A stretch of DNA of 64,000 nucleotides from an uncultured Caulobacterales bacterium. GTDB taxonomy: Bacteria; Pseudomonadota; Alphaproteobacteria; Caulobacterales; Caulobacteraceae. Below, one piece after another: positions 13,471-24,177 of the stretch (its first letter is position 1; the number at the start of each line of letters is the position of its first letter). The stretch lies in assembly GCA_903837135.1 (NCBI GenBank), contig CAILTK010000041.1, forward strand, positions 1-64,000, given 5' to 3'. A program made the position numbers and the translations under genes. The notes below the pieces were generated by a model, which was not told the origin of the DNA, did no database searches, and saw only the letters and a program-made list of their open reading frames with translations.

Positions 13471-14226
13471 TCAGTTCCCGTCCCCGCGCTCGCGGGCCGA
13501 CAGCAGCCGCCAGCCGCCGAAGCGCAGCACCTCCAGGGGACTGAATCGCGCCTTGTAGGCCATCTTGCCCGAGCCCGGGACCCAGTAGCCGAGATAGACG
13601 AAGGGCAGGCCGGCCGCGCGGGCCTGGCGCACATGGTCGAGGATCATGAACGAGCCGAGGCTGCGCCGCTTCTCGCCCGGATCGAAGAAGCTGTAGACCA
13701 GCGACAGGCCGTCGCTGAGCACGTCGACCAGGATGCAGCCGATCAGGTCGCCGGGGCCGTCGGCGGCGGTGCGGCGGTATTCGATCAGATGGGTGCGGAC
13801 GGCGGTGTCCTCGACCATGGCCACATAGTCGAGCCAGGTCATGTCGGCCATGCCGCCGCCGGCGTGGCGGGCGTCGAGATAGCGGCGCAGCAGCTCGAAC
13901 TGTTCGCGGGTCGCCTCGGCCTCGACCAGGTTGCGCGACAGGTCGGCCGAGCGCTCCAGGATCCGGTCTTCCGACTTCGAGAATTGATAGTCGGCCACGG
14001 GGATGCGGGCCGATACGCAGGCGTCGCAGGTCTCGCAGGCCGGGCGATAGGCGATGTTCTGCGAGCGCCGGAAGCCGACCTCGGTCAACACGTCGTTGAC
14101 CGCCGGGCCGTCGGACAGCGGCAGGTGAGCGAACACCTTCCGCTCCTCGCGGCCGTCGAGGTACGGGCACGGCGACGGCGCCGTGAGAAAGAACCTCAGT
14201 TTTCGGGTCGTGAAATGCTGGGTCAC
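13471..14226 (-). CDS. bpt: Aspartate/glutamate leucyltransferase (bacterial protein transferase)
   Basis: It transfers leucine from Leu-tRNA to N-terminal Asp or Glu of proteins, marking them for the ClpS/ClpAP N-degron pathway. The 251-residue protein has the family hallmarks. These are CPYLDGREERKVFAHL near residue 20, the RRSQNIAYRP and CETCDACVSARIPV cysteine-rich segment, and a C-terminal GNAT-like fold with LGYWVPGSGKMAYKARFSP. The start is a GTG, giving MTQHFTTRKLRFF, the expected beginning. It is transcribed alone, downstream of motB on the same strand. The arginyl-transferring relative cannot be fully excluded from sequence alone. Confidence 0.92.
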   Translation of the reverse strand: MTQHFTTRKLRFFLTAPSPCPYLDGREERKVFAHLPLSDGPAVNDVLTEVGFRRSQNIAYRPACETCDACVSARIPVADYQFSKSEDRILERSADLSRNLVEAEATREQFELLRRYLDARHAGGGMADMTWLDYVAMVEDTAVRTHLIEYRRTAADGPGDLIGCILVDVLSDGLSLVYSFFDPGEKRRSLGSFMILDHVRQARAAGLPFVYLGYWVPGSGKMAYKARFSPLEVLRFGGWRLLSARERGDGN

Positions 14227-14349
14227 GAGAACAGGATCAGGGCTCGAGTCGAAGCGGAATGGATCGTTTCCGATTTAGCCCTGACCGAAGCCCCGCGCGC
14301 AAGCACGCAAGCGGTCGCGGCGCGCCTGAGCGCCGCTCCAAGCTCTGTT

Positions 14350-15246
14350 CTAGGGGTTGCCGGGCGGCAGGACCGGCGCTTCCTTCAGCAGGACGATGGC
14401 GATGCGGCGGTTGCCGGGCAGGGTCGGGTCGTCGGGAAACAGCGGATCGGAATTGGCCTTGCCGGAGACCTGATAGACCCGGTCGGCGTCGATACCAGCC
14501 TCCTGCAGCACGTTGCGCGAGGCGTTGGCGCGCGCCGAGGACAGGGCCCAGTCGTCGCCGCCCTTCTGGCCGGTGACGGTGACGGAGGTGTGCCCGGCGA
14601 CGGTGATTCGATTGTGCAGCTGGCCCACCACCTTGGCGACGGCGCGCAGCAGCAGCCGCGCCCGTTCGTTCGGCTTGGCCGAGCCGGATTCGAACATGGA
14701 GCGGCCCTCCTGGTCGATCAGCTGGATGCGCAGGCCCTCGGGGGTCTGGTCGACCAGCACCTGCTTCGACAGCTCGGCGAGCTCCGGCAGGTCCTGCATG
14801 GCCTGGCGCAGCGACTGGGCGGCGGACTGGAAATCTTCGGCCTCGCGCTTGGCGGCGGCTTCGGCTTCGGCGCCCTTGGCGTCGGACACGCCGCCGGCCT
14901 TGGAGGATTTGCCGTCCTTGGCGTCGGGCGGGGACGGGGGCGCCAGGGACTGAATCACCGGCTGGGAGCCGTTCGACTTGGCGCCCTGCTCGCCGAGCGC
15001 CGTGCCGCCGAGGATGCCGCCCGAGCCGGAGGTGGATTCGGATACGCTGGCGGGGGCGAAATAGTCGGCGATGCCGCGCTTCTGCTGGGGGCTGGTGGTG
15101 TTGATCAGCCACATCAGCAGGAAGAAGGCCATCATGGCGGTCACGAAGTCGGCATAGGCGACCTTCCAGGCGCCGCCGTGGTGGCCGGCCGCCATCACCT
15201 TCTTGACCTTCCGGATCAGGATCGGTGCATCGGCGCTGTACGCCAT
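14350..15246 (-). CDS. motB: Flagellar motor protein MotB
   Basis: A stator subunit of the flagellar motor that anchors the MotA/MotB proton channel to peptidoglycan, 298 residues. The N-terminus (HHGGAWKVAYADFVTAMMAFFLLMWLI, residues about 22-48) is the single membrane segment with the channel aspartate in YADF. A plug/linker follows, then the OmpA-like peptidoglycan-binding domain (VAGHTSVTVTG, ALSSARANASRNVL, PGNRRIAIVLL). motA is not adjacent, as in Caulobacter where motA and motB are separate loci. No other flagellar gene is in the window. Confidence 0.96.
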   Translation of the reverse strand: MAYSADAPILIRKVKKVMAAGHHGGAWKVAYADFVTAMMAFFLLMWLINTTSPQQKRGIADYFAPASVSESTSGSGGILGGTALGEQGAKSNGSQPVIQSLAPPSPPDAKDGKSSKAGGVSDAKGAEAEAAAKREAEDFQSAAQSLRQAMQDLPELAELSKQVLVDQTPEGLRIQLIDQEGRSMFESGSAKPNERARLLLRAVAKVVGQLHNRITVAGHTSVTVTGQKGGDDWALSSARANASRNVLQEAGIDADRVYQVSGKANSDPLFPDDPTLPGNRRIAIVLLKEAPVLPPGNP

Positions 15247-15307
15247 CGTGGTTTCCCCGCGGTTCCAGAGTGTGCTTAACGGGCGCGGTGTTAAGGAGGC
15301 GTTGAAG

Positions 15308-16165
15308 ATGCGGGTGGCGTTCGCAGGGCTGGGCGTGATGGGGTTCCCGATGGCGGGTCATCTGGTCGCGGCCGGTCATCAGGTTTCGGTGTTCAACCGT
15401 TCGCCGGAGAAGGCGGAACGGTTCGTGGCGGCGAACGCGGCGGCGAGGACCGCGGCGAGCGTCGCCGAGGCGGTGGAGGGGGCGGAGCTGTTCGCGCTGT
15501 GCGTCGGCCGCGACGACGACGTGCGCCAGGTGGTCGGCGAGGCGCTGGACGCCCTGGCTCCCGGCGCGGTCATCGTCGACCACACCACCACCTCGGCCCG
15601 GCTGGCCCGCGAGATGGCCGAGGCCGCCGCCGCCTCGGGCCGGGCCTTCGTCGACGCGCCGGTGTCGGGCGGCCAGGCCGGCGCCGAAAAGGGAACGCTG
15701 ACCGTCATGCTCGGCGGCGACGAGGCGGCCTGCGCCCGCGCCGAGCCGGTGATCGCCGCCTACGGCAAGACCATCCGCCGGATCGGCGGGCCGGGCTCGG
15801 GTCAGCTGGCCAAGATGGTCAACCAGATCTGCATCGCCGGCGTCGTCCAGGGTCTGGCCGAGGCCGTCCACTTCGCCAAGGCCGCCGACCTCGACACCGA
15901 CGCGGTGCTGGGCGCCATCTCCAAGGGCGCGGCGCAGAGCTGGCAGATGGACAACCGCTGGCCGACCATGGTGGAGGGGAAGTTCGAGTTCGGCTTCGCG
16001 GTCGACTGGATGCGCAAGGATCTCGGCCTGGTGCTCGACGAGGCCCGCAGCAACGGCGCCCGGCTGGCGCTGACCGCCCTGGTCGACCAGTTCTACGCCG
16101 AGGTGCAGGCCATGGGCGGCCGCCGCTGGGACACCTCGAGCCTGGTGGCGCGGCTGGAGCGTTGA
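15308..16165 (+). CDS. NAD(P)-dependent beta-hydroxyacid dehydrogenase (3-HIBADH family)
   Basis: A 285-residue member of the 3-hydroxyisobutyrate/6-phosphogluconate dehydrogenase family. The Rossmann motif is GLGVMGFPMAGHL. The substrate loop DAPVSGGQAGAEKGTLTVMLGG and the catalytic-lysine helix GQLAKMVNQICIAG are intact. The ATG at 15308 was chosen because it starts the Rossmann fold exactly; the frame is open further upstream without a good start. A second family member, the likely true MmsB, lies in the valine cluster at 21758, so this one may act on another hydroxyacid such as tartronate semialdehyde. It is divergent from motB. Confidence 0.9.
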   Translation: MRVAFAGLGVMGFPMAGHLVAAGHQVSVFNRSPEKAERFVAANAAARTAASVAEAVEGAELFALCVGRDDDVRQVVGEALDALAPGAVIVDHTTTSARLAREMAEAAAASGRAFVDAPVSGGQAGAEKGTLTVMLGGDEAACARAEPVIAAYGKTIRRIGGPGSGQLAKMVNQICIAGVVQGLAEAVHFAKAADLDTDAVLGAISKGAAQSWQMDNRWPTMVEGKFEFGFAVDWMRKDLGLVLDEARSNGARLALTALVDQFYAEVQAMGGRRWDTSSLVARLER

Positions 16166-16194
16166 GGGGGCGCCGCCGCCGCTGGCGCGCTTAT

Positions 16195-16557
16195 CTAGAT
16201 CGCCTCGAGCAACTCCAGCCGGTTCCCGAAAAGGTCGAACACGTAAGCCTGCCGGTCGCCGGCGAAGGGTTCGGGACCCTGCACGTCGCACCCGGCGGCC
16301 CGCGCCCGCGCCAGAAGGGAGTCGAGATCCTCGACCCTCAGCGCCACATGCGCTTTCCGGGCGGGGCGGAAGTCGTCCTCCACCCCGAGATGCAGCTTCA
16401 CGTCGTCGGTCTCGAACCAGCACCCGCCGCGCGCCGCCAGCGTGGCTGGCTTGGGAACCTCCGGCAGCCCGAGCACATCGCCGTAGAACCTCCGCGCCCG
16501 TTCCTCTCCCCCTTTGGGCATGGCCAGCTGCACGTGCTCGATGGCGCGGACGCGCAT
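16195..16557 (-). CDS. VOC (glyoxalase/bleomycin resistance fold) family protein
   Basis: A 120-residue protein with the paired beta-alpha-beta-beta-beta modules of the vicinal oxygen chelate superfamily. Visible segments are IEHVQLAMP, ARRFYGDVLGLPEVPKP, HVALRVEDLDSLLARARAAG and the C-terminal YVFDLFGNRLELLEAI. The metal-ligand positions His8 and Glu near the C-terminus are present. The substrate is unknown. Its ATG overlaps the stop of the DUF2442 gene (TGATG), so it is the last gene of the hemB operon. Confidence 0.87.
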   Translation of the reverse strand: MRVRAIEHVQLAMPKGGEERARRFYGDVLGLPEVPKPATLAARGGCWFETDDVKLHLGVEDDFRPARKAHVALRVEDLDSLLARARAAGCDVQGPEPFAGDRQAYVFDLFGNRLELLEAI

Positions 16558-16820
16558 CAGACCACCGGCGCGGGCGCTCCGCGGAGCAAACCTTCGGTCG
16601 AAAGGTCCTCGTCCTGCTGAGGCCAGCGGATGCCGTAGCCTCCACCGGCGATCCGCCAGTCGAGCAGGGCTTCGCGGTCGGCGTTGGCGAGTCTCGGATA
16701 CCAGACCAGAGGCGCGGAGATGGCGCGCCCGTCCATGAGTTCGACCGTCAAGCGGTCGTCATCGATCACGACCGAGCGGACCCGGATGTCAGCGCTCTCA
16801 ACGCGGGCCGAAGAAGCCAT
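16557..16820 (-). CDS. DUF2442 domain-containing protein
   Basis: An 87-residue protein starting MASSARVESADIRVRSVVIDDDRLTVELMDGR and containing SAPLVWYPRLANADREALLDWRI, the characteristic DUF2442 pattern (WYPRL). DUF2442 proteins are often encoded directly after DUF4160 proteins and the pair has been suspected of being a toxin-antitoxin-like module; that role is not proven. Here it overlaps the end of a frameshifted DUF4160 gene by 23 bases and the start of the VOC gene by one. Confidence 0.85.
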   Translation of the reverse strand: MASSARVESADIRVRSVVIDDDRLTVELMDGRAISAPLVWYPRLANADREALLDWRIAGGGYGIRWPQQDEDLSTEGLLRGAPAPVV

Positions 16821-17021
16821 GCCAAGCCTCCAAGAGTTCCTCTCGCCGTTCCACGACGAGACGTTGCAGTACACCGAGTTCACGCGCCGAAAACCCGACG
16901 TTGCGCGCCAGTGCGACCCGCTCAAGCCAGAATTTGGCCGACGCCTCATCCCTGTCGATGTGCACGTGGGGCGGCTGTAGAAGTACAGCCGATAGCCGCC
17001 GATGCGAAGAACCGTGGGCAT
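16798..17021 (-). pseudogene. DUF4160 domain gene with a frameshift
   Basis: The first 18 codons from the ATG at 17021 read MPTVLRIGGYRLYFYSRP, the normal DUF4160 start. The conserved remainder (HVHIDRDEASAKFWLERV..., GFSARELGVLQRLV, ELLEAWHGFFGPR) continues in a different frame and stops at 16798. The shift occurs at a run of four C. One extra C would restore a single open frame of about 75 codons. It is either a real inactivating mutation, a sequencing error in a homopolymer, or less likely programmed slippage. It begins one base after the hemB stop and overlaps DUF2442. Confidence 0.85.
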
Positions 17022-17022
17022 T

Positions 17023-18039
17023 TTACCCCAGCATCTCCGCCACCCGCGGCGCGAAATAGGTCAGGGTTCCGGCGGCGCCGGCGCGCTTGAAGGCCTGCAG
17101 GCTTTCGAGGATCGCGCGGTCCTCGGCGATCCAGCCATGGCCGGCGGCGGCCATGATCATAGCGTACTCGCCGGAGACCTGGAAGGCGAAGGTCGGCAGG
17201 GCGAAGGCCTCGTGCACCCGGCGCAGGATGTCGAGGTAGGGCATCCCCGGCTTGACCATCACCATGTCGGCGCCCTCGGCGATATCGAGCGCCACCTCGC
17301 GCAGGGCCTCGTCCGAATTGCCGGGGTCCATCTGGTAGGTCTTCTTGTCGGCGGGATTGGCGTCGGGGCCCGCGCCCAGGGTTCCAGAGCCGATCGCCTC
17401 GCGGTAGGGGCCGTAGAAGGCCGAGGCGTATTTGGCGGCGTAGGACATGATCATCACGTCCTGCAGGCCGGCGGCCTCGAGGGCCCCGCGAAGGGCGCCG
17501 ACCCGCCCGTCCATCATGTCCGAGGGCGCCAGGATGTCGCAGCCCGCCTGCGCCTGGACCAGGGCCTGCTCGACCAGCCGCTCCACGGTGGGATCGTTGG
17601 TGATGCGCCCGCGGTGGATCAGGCCGTCGTGGCCATGGTCGGTGAACGGATCGAGCGCCACGTCGCAGAGCACGCCCACCTCCGGCGCCGCGTCCTTCAT
17701 CGCCTTCACCGCGCGGCAGACCAGGCCGTCGGGATCGGCCGCCGACGAGCCGGTCGCGTCCTTGCGGGCGCCGTCTATGAAGGGGAACACCGCGATGCAC
17801 GGGATGCCGAGCGCCCTGGCGCGCCGGGCCGCCTCGGCCGCTCGCCGCACCGACAGGCGCGGCGCCCCGGGCATGGAGGCGACCGGGAGCTCGTCGTCCG
17901 CGCCGTCGTGCACGACCAGCGACCAGATCAGGTCGGCCGGGGTCAGCACGGTCTCGCGCACCAGGCCGCGGATCCACTCGGCCTGACGCAGACGTCGCAG
18001 CCGCAGCGCGGGATAGGGAGCCAGGGGAGCGGTGCTCAT
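17023..18039 (-). CDS. hemB: Delta-aminolevulinic acid dehydratase (porphobilinogen synthase)
   Basis: It condenses two 5-aminolevulinate molecules to porphobilinogen in haem synthesis, 338 residues. The two active-site lysines lie in SYAAKYASAFYGPYR and MVMVKPGMPYLD. The metal-binding loop region reads VGVLCDVALDPFTDHGHDGL. There are no further zinc-site cysteines in that loop (DVALDPF), so it looks like the magnesium-type enzyme common in alphaproteobacteria. It lies 30 bases after the DUF4870-like gene and is followed with a one-base gap by the DUF4160 remnant. Confidence 0.97.
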   Translation of the reverse strand: MSTAPLAPYPALRLRRLRQAEWIRGLVRETVLTPADLIWSLVVHDGADDELPVASMPGAPRLSVRRAAEAARRARALGIPCIAVFPFIDGARKDATGSSAADPDGLVCRAVKAMKDAAPEVGVLCDVALDPFTDHGHDGLIHRGRITNDPTVERLVEQALVQAQAGCDILAPSDMMDGRVGALRGALEAAGLQDVMIMSYAAKYASAFYGPYREAIGSGTLGAGPDANPADKKTYQMDPGNSDEALREVALDIAEGADMVMVKPGMPYLDILRRVHEAFALPTFAFQVSGEYAMIMAAAGHGWIAEDRAILESLQAFKRAGAAGTLTYFAPRVAEMLG

Positions 18040-18069
18040 CAGAACCTCAAGCGGCGGCGCAGAACGCGT

Positions 18070-18591
18070 TCAGGCGTTCCTATGCCGGATCGGCCGCCCG
18101 GCCAAAAGCTTGATGAAGCCGTAGAGCGAGGCGATCAGGATGTAGCCGATCCCGCCGACCAGGAATCCCACGCCGGCGATCAGCAGCCAGTTCTCCTCCT
18201 CGGCCAGGTCGCCGCCGAGATTGAAGCCGCCGACCGGCAGGCCGAGGGTGGGAAAGGTCTGGCGCAGGAAGTGGTAGCCGGCGCCGATGGCCAGGCCGCC
18301 CGCACCGATGGCCAGGGCGAAGCCGATCACCAGGCAGACCACGGTGATCCAGAAGATGCGGATCTGGAACCGGTAATGGCTGCGCATCAGCGAGTGGGCG
18401 TCGTTCTTGTGCGCATAGGCCATGCCCATGCCGGCCAGGGCCGGCGCGCCCAGCATGAAGGGCGAAAGGAACAGCAGGCCATAGGCCGCCAGGGCCACGC
18501 CGCGATCGAAGGTGGCCATGTACGGATCGCCGGCCTCGGCGCCGGACCGTGCAGGGGGCCCGCCCTGGGCCAGGCTTCGTTGGGCCGCCAT
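18070..18591 (-). CDS. DUF4870/Tic20-like integral membrane protein
   Basis: A 173-residue protein with three to four membrane segments: [47 protein letters not shown], and [24 protein letters not shown]. The [23 protein letters not shown] segment between the first two resembles the DUF4870 family (short loop, basic, then membrane helix). Function is unknown. The ATG at 18591 is preceded by GGAG at a good distance. It is the first gene of the hemB operon and divergent from the acyl-CoA dehydrogenase gene. Confidence 0.75.
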   Translation of the reverse strand: MAAQRSLAQGGPPARSGAEAGDPYMATFDRGVALAAYGLLFLSPFMLGAPALAGMGMAYAHKNDAHSLMRSHYRFQIRIFWITVVCLVIGFALAIGAGGLAIGAGYHFLRQTFPTLGLPVGGFNLGGDLAEEENWLLIAGVGFLVGGIGYILIASLYGFIKLLAGRPIRHRNA

Positions 18592-18718
18592 CGTCACTCC
18601 CCGCGGTCGCTTCGGCCGGCCCCAGCGCCCGCTGCGACCAATTGACAGAGTGGGCGCGCTCGCGCAGTCCATCAACCCCGTTCGCCCGAAAGAGGCGACG
18701 CGTTGCGGAGTTTACACG

Positions 18719-19854
<1,136 letters not shown>

Positions 19855-19858
<4 letters not shown>

Positions 19859-20901
19859 CCGACGACGTCCTCACCCGGATCGAAGGGCCGGTCGGCCGGA
19901 TCACGCTGAACCGGCCCAAGGCCCTGCATGCGCTGACCACGGCCATGTGCGCGGCGATGATCGAGGCCCTTCTGGCCTGGCGCGAGAATCCGGCGGTGAC
20001 GCTGGTTCTGCTCGACCACACCGGCGAGCGCGGTTTCTGCGCCGGCGGCGATATCCGCATGCTGGCCGAGAGCGGGGCCAAAGATGGCGTGGAGGCGCGG
20101 GAATTCTTCCACACCGAATACCGGCTGAACGCTTTGCTCGAAGCCTATCCCAAGCCGGTGGTCGCCTGCATGGACGGGGTGGTCATGGGCGGCGGCGTGG
20201 GGATCAGCCTGCCGTGCGCCTACCGCATCGCCACCGAGCGCACCACCTTCGCCATGCCCGAGACCGGGATCGGCCTGTTTCCCGACGTGGGCGGCGGCTG
20301 GTGGCTGCCGCGCATGCCGGGCGAGGCCGGCCTGTGGCTGGCCCTGACCGGCGCGCGGATCAAAGCGGCAGACTGCCTGCTGCTCGGGATCGCCACCGAC
20401 TTCGTCGAGAGCGCGCGGCTGGACGCGCTCAAGGCCGCCATCCTCGCCGAGCCCGAGGCGGTCGACACCCTGCTGACCGATCAGGAGGGCGACTCCGGCG
20501 AGCCGCCGCTGGCCCGGCAGCAGGATATCCTCGACGCCTGCTTCGCCGCGCCCTCCGTGGAGGCGATCCTGCAAGCCTTGCGCGAGGACGGCTCGGACTG
20601 GGCCATCGCCCAGCACGACGTCCTTCTGACCAAGTCGCCGCAGACGCTGAAGGTGGCCTTTCGCCAGCTGCGGCTTGGGCGCGACGTGGCCCGCTTCGCC
20701 GACAACATGGCGATGGAGTACCGCATCGGCGCGCGGGTGGTGCGGCGGCATGACTTCATCGAGGGCGTGCGGGCAGTGATCGTCGACAAGGACAACCGGC
20801 CGAACTGGTCGCCGGGGGTGTTGGAGGAGGTCTCCGAGGCCCTGCTCGACGACATCTTCGCCCCCCTGCCGCAGGGCGAGGAATGGACCCCGCTGCCATG
20901 A
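19855..20901 (+). CDS. 3-hydroxyisobutyryl-CoA hydrolase (crotonase family)
   Basis: It hydrolyses 3-hydroxyisobutyryl-CoA to 3-hydroxyisobutyrate in valine catabolism. The 348-residue length matches HIBCH enzymes and is longer than ordinary enoyl-CoA hydratases. Oxyanion-hole segments [10 protein letters not shown] and [20 protein letters not shown] are present, followed by the HIBCH-type [20 protein letters not shown] with its Glu and Asp. The C-terminal part ([22 protein letters not shown]) is also typical. Its ATG overlaps the stop of the dehydrogenase gene, indicating translational coupling. Confidence 0.93.
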
Positions 20902-20983
20902 CGCCTCCACCACAACGCCTCGTCTTGACGCCAAGCGGGGCCGGGCGCCCTATGCCGCCGACCCAAGGGAGGGGTCGTATCCG

Positions 20984-21751
20984 ATGACACTCAGCTTCGC
21001 CGCCGCCGCGGCCGTCCTCGCCCTGGCCGCCGCACCGGCCGTCGCCGAGACTTCGTCCCCGGCCATCGCCGCCGCCGTCGCCGACGCGGGCCGTCCCGAC
21101 AAGGACAAGGCCCAGGACGCGGCGCGCCATCCGGCCGAGCTGGTCGCTTTCGCCCGGGTGAAGGCCGGCGACACGGTCCTCGATATCTGGCCGGGCGCCG
21201 GATACTGGTCGCGGATCTTCTCGGTGGTCGTCGGTCCCCAGGGCAAGGTCTTCGCCTACGTCCCGGCCGAGATCGTCACGTTCAAGAGCAAGCCGCTCGA
21301 CATCGCCAAGGCGGTGGCCGCCGAGCCGGGGCGGGGCAATGTGGAGGTGGTGAGCGACCCGCTGGCGGCGACGCCGCCGGCGGACTCGCGCGACAAGGTC
21401 GACGTCGCCTTCACCTTCGAGAACTACCACGACTTCCACGATACGTTCATGAAGGGCGCCGACGTCGACGCGTACAACAGGGCCGTGTTCCAGCTGCTCA
21501 GGCCAGGCGGCTACTACGTGATCGTCGACCACGCGGCGCCGGCCGGGTCGGGACTGAAGAACACCGAGGACCTGCACCGGATCGACGCCGCCGCCGTGCG
21601 CGCCGAGGTGGAGAAGGCCGGCTTCACCTTCGACGGCGAGAGCAAGGTGCTGGCCAATCCCGACGACCCGAAGGACAAGATCGTGTTCGACCCGGCGATC
21701 CGCGGCAAGACCGACCGCTTCGCCTATCGCTTCGTCAAGCCGAGGACGTAG
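20984..21751 (+). CDS. Exported class I SAM-dependent methyltransferase-like protein (COG4798 type)
   Basis: A 255-residue protein with an N-terminal signal peptide ([22 protein letters not shown]). A methyltransferase-like Rossmann fold follows: [22 protein letters not shown] (motif I), [23 protein letters not shown] and [15 protein letters not shown]. Motif I is degenerate (DIWPGAGYW). Export of a SAM-dependent enzyme is odd because SAM is cytoplasmic, so it may bind something else or act outside with an unknown ligand. It sits between the HIBCH and MmsB genes on the same strand (82 bases after, 6 bases before), so it is likely cotranscribed with mmsB. Confidence 0.82.
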   Translation: MTLSFAAAAAVLALAAAPAVAETSSPAIAAAVADAGRPDKDKAQDAARHPAELVAFARVKAGDTVLDIWPGAGYWSRIFSVVVGPQGKVFAYVPAEIVTFKSKPLDIAKAVAAEPGRGNVEVVSDPLAATPPADSRDKVDVAFTFENYHDFHDTFMKGADVDAYNRAVFQLLRPGGYYVIVDHAAPAGSGLKNTEDLHRIDAAAVRAEVEKAGFTFDGESKVLANPDDPKDKIVFDPAIRGKTDRFAYRFVKPRT

Positions 21752-21757
21752 GCGATC

Positions 21758-22666
21758 ATGGCGCGGATCGGTTTCATCGGCCTTGGCCACATGGGCGGCG
21801 GCATGGCCGCCAACCAGGCCAGGGCCCAGCATCAGGTGACGGCCTTCGACCTGTCGGCCGAGGCCCTGCGACGCGCGGAGGCGGCGGGTTGCCGGCCGGC
21901 CGCTTCGGTCGCCGAGGCGGTCAAGGATGCGGAGGTGGTCATCACCATGCTGCCAGCCGGGCCCCATGTCCGTCAGGTGTTCGAAACCGACGTCCTGGTC
22001 CACGCGCCCGGCGGCGCGCTGCTGATCGACTGTTCCACCATCGACGTGGACAGCGCGCGCCACGTGGCCGGCAGGGCGGCGGAGGCGGGGTTCGTCTTCG
22101 CCGACGCGCCGGTCTCAGGCGGGATCATGGCCGCGGACGCCGGCACGCTGACCTTCATGGTCGGCTGCCCCGAACCGCACTACGCGGCGGTGAAGGCCGC
22201 GCTGCTGCCGATGGCCAAGGCGGTGGTCTACGCCGGCGACGCGGGCGCCGGGCAGGCGGCCAAGATCTGCAACAACATGCTGCTCGGCGTCACCATGCTC
22301 GGCGTCTGCGAAGCCTTCGCCCTCGGCGAGCGTCTCGGCCTCGAGCCCGAGCGGTTCTTCGACATCGCGTCGCAGTCGTCCGGATCCTGCTGGTCGCTGA
22401 ACACCTACTGTCCGTGGCCCGGCGTGGGACCGTCGACGCCGGCGGACCGCGACTACGAGGGCGGCTTCCTCGCCGCGCTGATGCTGAAGGATCTGAAACT
22501 GGCGCAGGAGGCGGCGTCGAAGTCGGGCGCGGCGACTCCCCTGGGCGCGCAGGCGGAGGCGCTCTACGCCCTGTTCGACCGGATGGGCTATGGCGGCAAG
22601 GATTTCTCCGCCGTGCTGCAGTGGATGCGCGGTCGCCCGGAGGCCCTCAAGTCCGGGGTTCCTTAA
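21758..22666 (+). CDS. mmsB: 3-hydroxyisobutyrate dehydrogenase
   Basis: It oxidises 3-hydroxyisobutyrate to methylmalonate semialdehyde with NAD in valine catabolism, 302 residues. The Rossmann motif is [16 protein letters not shown]. The substrate loop is [21 protein letters not shown], and the catalytic-lysine helix is [14 protein letters not shown]. The C-terminal [30 protein letters not shown] segment is specific to the MmsB clade, which separates it from the paralogue at 15308. It follows the isobutyryl-CoA dehydrogenase and HIBCH genes. The methylmalonate semialdehyde dehydrogenase gene (mmsA) is not in the window. Confidence 0.94.
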   Translation: MARIGFIGLGHMGGGMAANQARAQHQVTAFDLSAEALRRAEAAGCRPAASVAEAVKDAEVVITMLPAGPHVRQVFETDVLVHAPGGALLIDCSTIDVDSARHVAGRAAEAGFVFADAPVSGGIMAADAGTLTFMVGCPEPHYAAVKAALLPMAKAVVYAGDAGAGQAAKICNNMLLGVTMLGVCEAFALGERLGLEPERFFDIASQSSGSCWSLNTYCPWPGVGPSTPADRDYEGGFLAALMLKDLKLAQEAASKSGAATPLGAQAEALYALFDRMGYGGKDFSAVLQWMRGRPEALKSGVP

Positions 22667-22716
22667 GTAATCCGTCCCAGTGGACTAGCGCCGCAACCGG
22701 TGTAAAAAGCTCCGCC

Positions 22717-23952
22717 ATGGATCGCTTCGATTATCAGGCCGCCATTCGTTCCGCGCTTAGCCGTGTGCACGAGGAAGGCCGTTACCGCGTGTTCGCCGAC
22801 CTGAAGCGGCATCGCGGGAATTTCCCATGCGCCACCTGGACCCGCCCGGATGGGCAGGAACGCGACGTCATCGTCTGGTGTTCGAACGACTATCTCGGCC
22901 AGGGGCAGAACCCGGTGGTGATCGAGGCCATGCACGCGGCGATCGACGCTGTGGGCTCGGGCTCGGGCGGGACGCGCAACATCTCCGGCACGACCCACTA
23001 TCACGTGGAGCTCGAGCGCGAGATCGCCGACCTGCACGGCAAGACCGCGGCTCTGCTGTTCACCTCGGGCTATGTGGCGAACGAGGGCGCCCTGGCGACC
23101 CTCGCCAAGGTGCTGCCCGGGCTGATCATCTTCTCCGACACCTTGAACCACGCCTCGATGATCGCCGGCATCCGCAACGGCGGCGGCGAGCGGCACGTGT
23201 TCCGGCACAACGATCTCGACCATCTCGAACAATTGCTGGCGGCCGCGCCGGCCGGCGCGCCCAAGCTGATCGCCTTCGAGAGCGTCTATTCGATGGACGG
23301 CGACATCTCCGACATCGCCGGGACCATCGCCCTGGCGAAAAAGTACGGGGCCCTGACCTACCTCGACGAGGTGCATGCGGTGGGCATGTACGGGCCGCGC
23401 GGCGCGGGCGTCGCCGAGCGCGACGGCTGCATGGCCGACATCGACATCATCGAGGGCACCCTCGGCAAGGCCTTCGGCGTCATGGGCGGCTATATCGCCG
23501 CCGACGTGGAGTTGGTCGACGCGGTGCGCAGCTACGCCTCGGGCTTCATCTTCACCACCTCGATCCCCCCGGCCCTGGCCGCCGGCGCGGCCGCGTCGAT
23601 CCGCTGGCTGAAGACCAACGACCAGGTCCGCGTGCGCCATCAGGAGCGGGCGGAGACCCTGAAGCGCCGCTTCCGCGACATCGGCCTGCCGGTGCTGCCG
23701 TCGGTCAGCCATATCGTGCCGGTAATGGTCGGCCACGCCGGGCACTGCAAGATGATCTCGGACATCCTGCTAGAGGACTACGGCGTCTACGTGCAGCCGA
23801 TCAACTATCCGACCGTGCCGCGCGGCACCGAACGCCTGCGCTTCACGCCCACACCCTTCCACACCGATGCGATGATGGATCACGTGGTGCAGGCGATGGA
23901 CAAGATGTTCGTCCACTGCAACATCGCCCGCGTCGGCGGGGTCGCGGCCTAG
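22717..23952 (+). CDS. hemA: 5-aminolevulinate synthase
   Basis: A PLP enzyme condensing glycine and succinyl-CoA to 5-aminolevulinate, the alphaproteobacterial (C4) route into haem. It has 411 residues, full length. Family landmarks are [52 protein letters not shown] and [17 protein letters not shown]. The PLP lysine is in [12 protein letters not shown]. The ATG at 22717 gives MDRFDYQAA as in relatives. Its product is the substrate of HemB, encoded 4.7 kb away on the other strand. Confidence 0.98.
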   Translation: MDRFDYQAAIRSALSRVHEEGRYRVFADLKRHRGNFPCATWTRPDGQERDVIVWCSNDYLGQGQNPVVIEAMHAAIDAVGSGSGGTRNISGTTHYHVELEREIADLHGKTAALLFTSGYVANEGALATLAKVLPGLIIFSDTLNHASMIAGIRNGGGERHVFRHNDLDHLEQLLAAAPAGAPKLIAFESVYSMDGDISDIAGTIALAKKYGALTYLDEVHAVGMYGPRGAGVAERDGCMADIDIIEGTLGKAFGVMGGYIAADVELVDAVRSYASGFIFTTSIPPALAAGAAASIRWLKTNDQVRVRHQERAETLKRRFRDIGLPVLPSVSHIVPVMVGHAGHCKMISDILLEDYGVYVQPINYPTVPRGTERLRFTPTPFHTDAMMDHVVQAMDKMFVHCNIARVGGVAA

Positions 23953-24018
23953 CCGCTTAGTCCTCCAATAGATCCAGCGTTCGGGACGGAGCGCCAGGTC
24001 CTGGCGTAACAGGATCAA

Positions 24019-24138
24019 GGCGGAGGACGCAGAGAGCCTCGCGGAGCCCGCGGAGCGGTATCGGGCGACGCCCATCGGCGCAGCCGGACGTCCGCTTTTC
24101 TCTGCGCGCTCCGCGCTTATCTCAATGGCCTCTGCGTT
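24019..24138. repeat. Inverted pair of purine-rich GCAGAG/GCGGAG repeat arms
   Basis: Arm 1 (24019-24056, GGCGGAGGACGCAGAG...) and arm 2 (24090-24138) read on opposite strands. Both show tandem GCAGAG and GCGGAGC units. The pattern resembles degenerate GCAGAG-type intergenic repeats of other proteobacteria. It fills the gap between convergent hemA and mucR, where a terminator would be expected. Confidence 0.45.
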
Positions 24139-24177
24139 GGATCTCCTCGCGCGCGGCTCTCCAAACGCGGAGATGGC

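Noticed and set aside
12565-15279. A 904-codon plus-strand frame across xth, bpt and motB
   Set aside because: It runs over three well-supported minus-strand genes and intergenic repeats.
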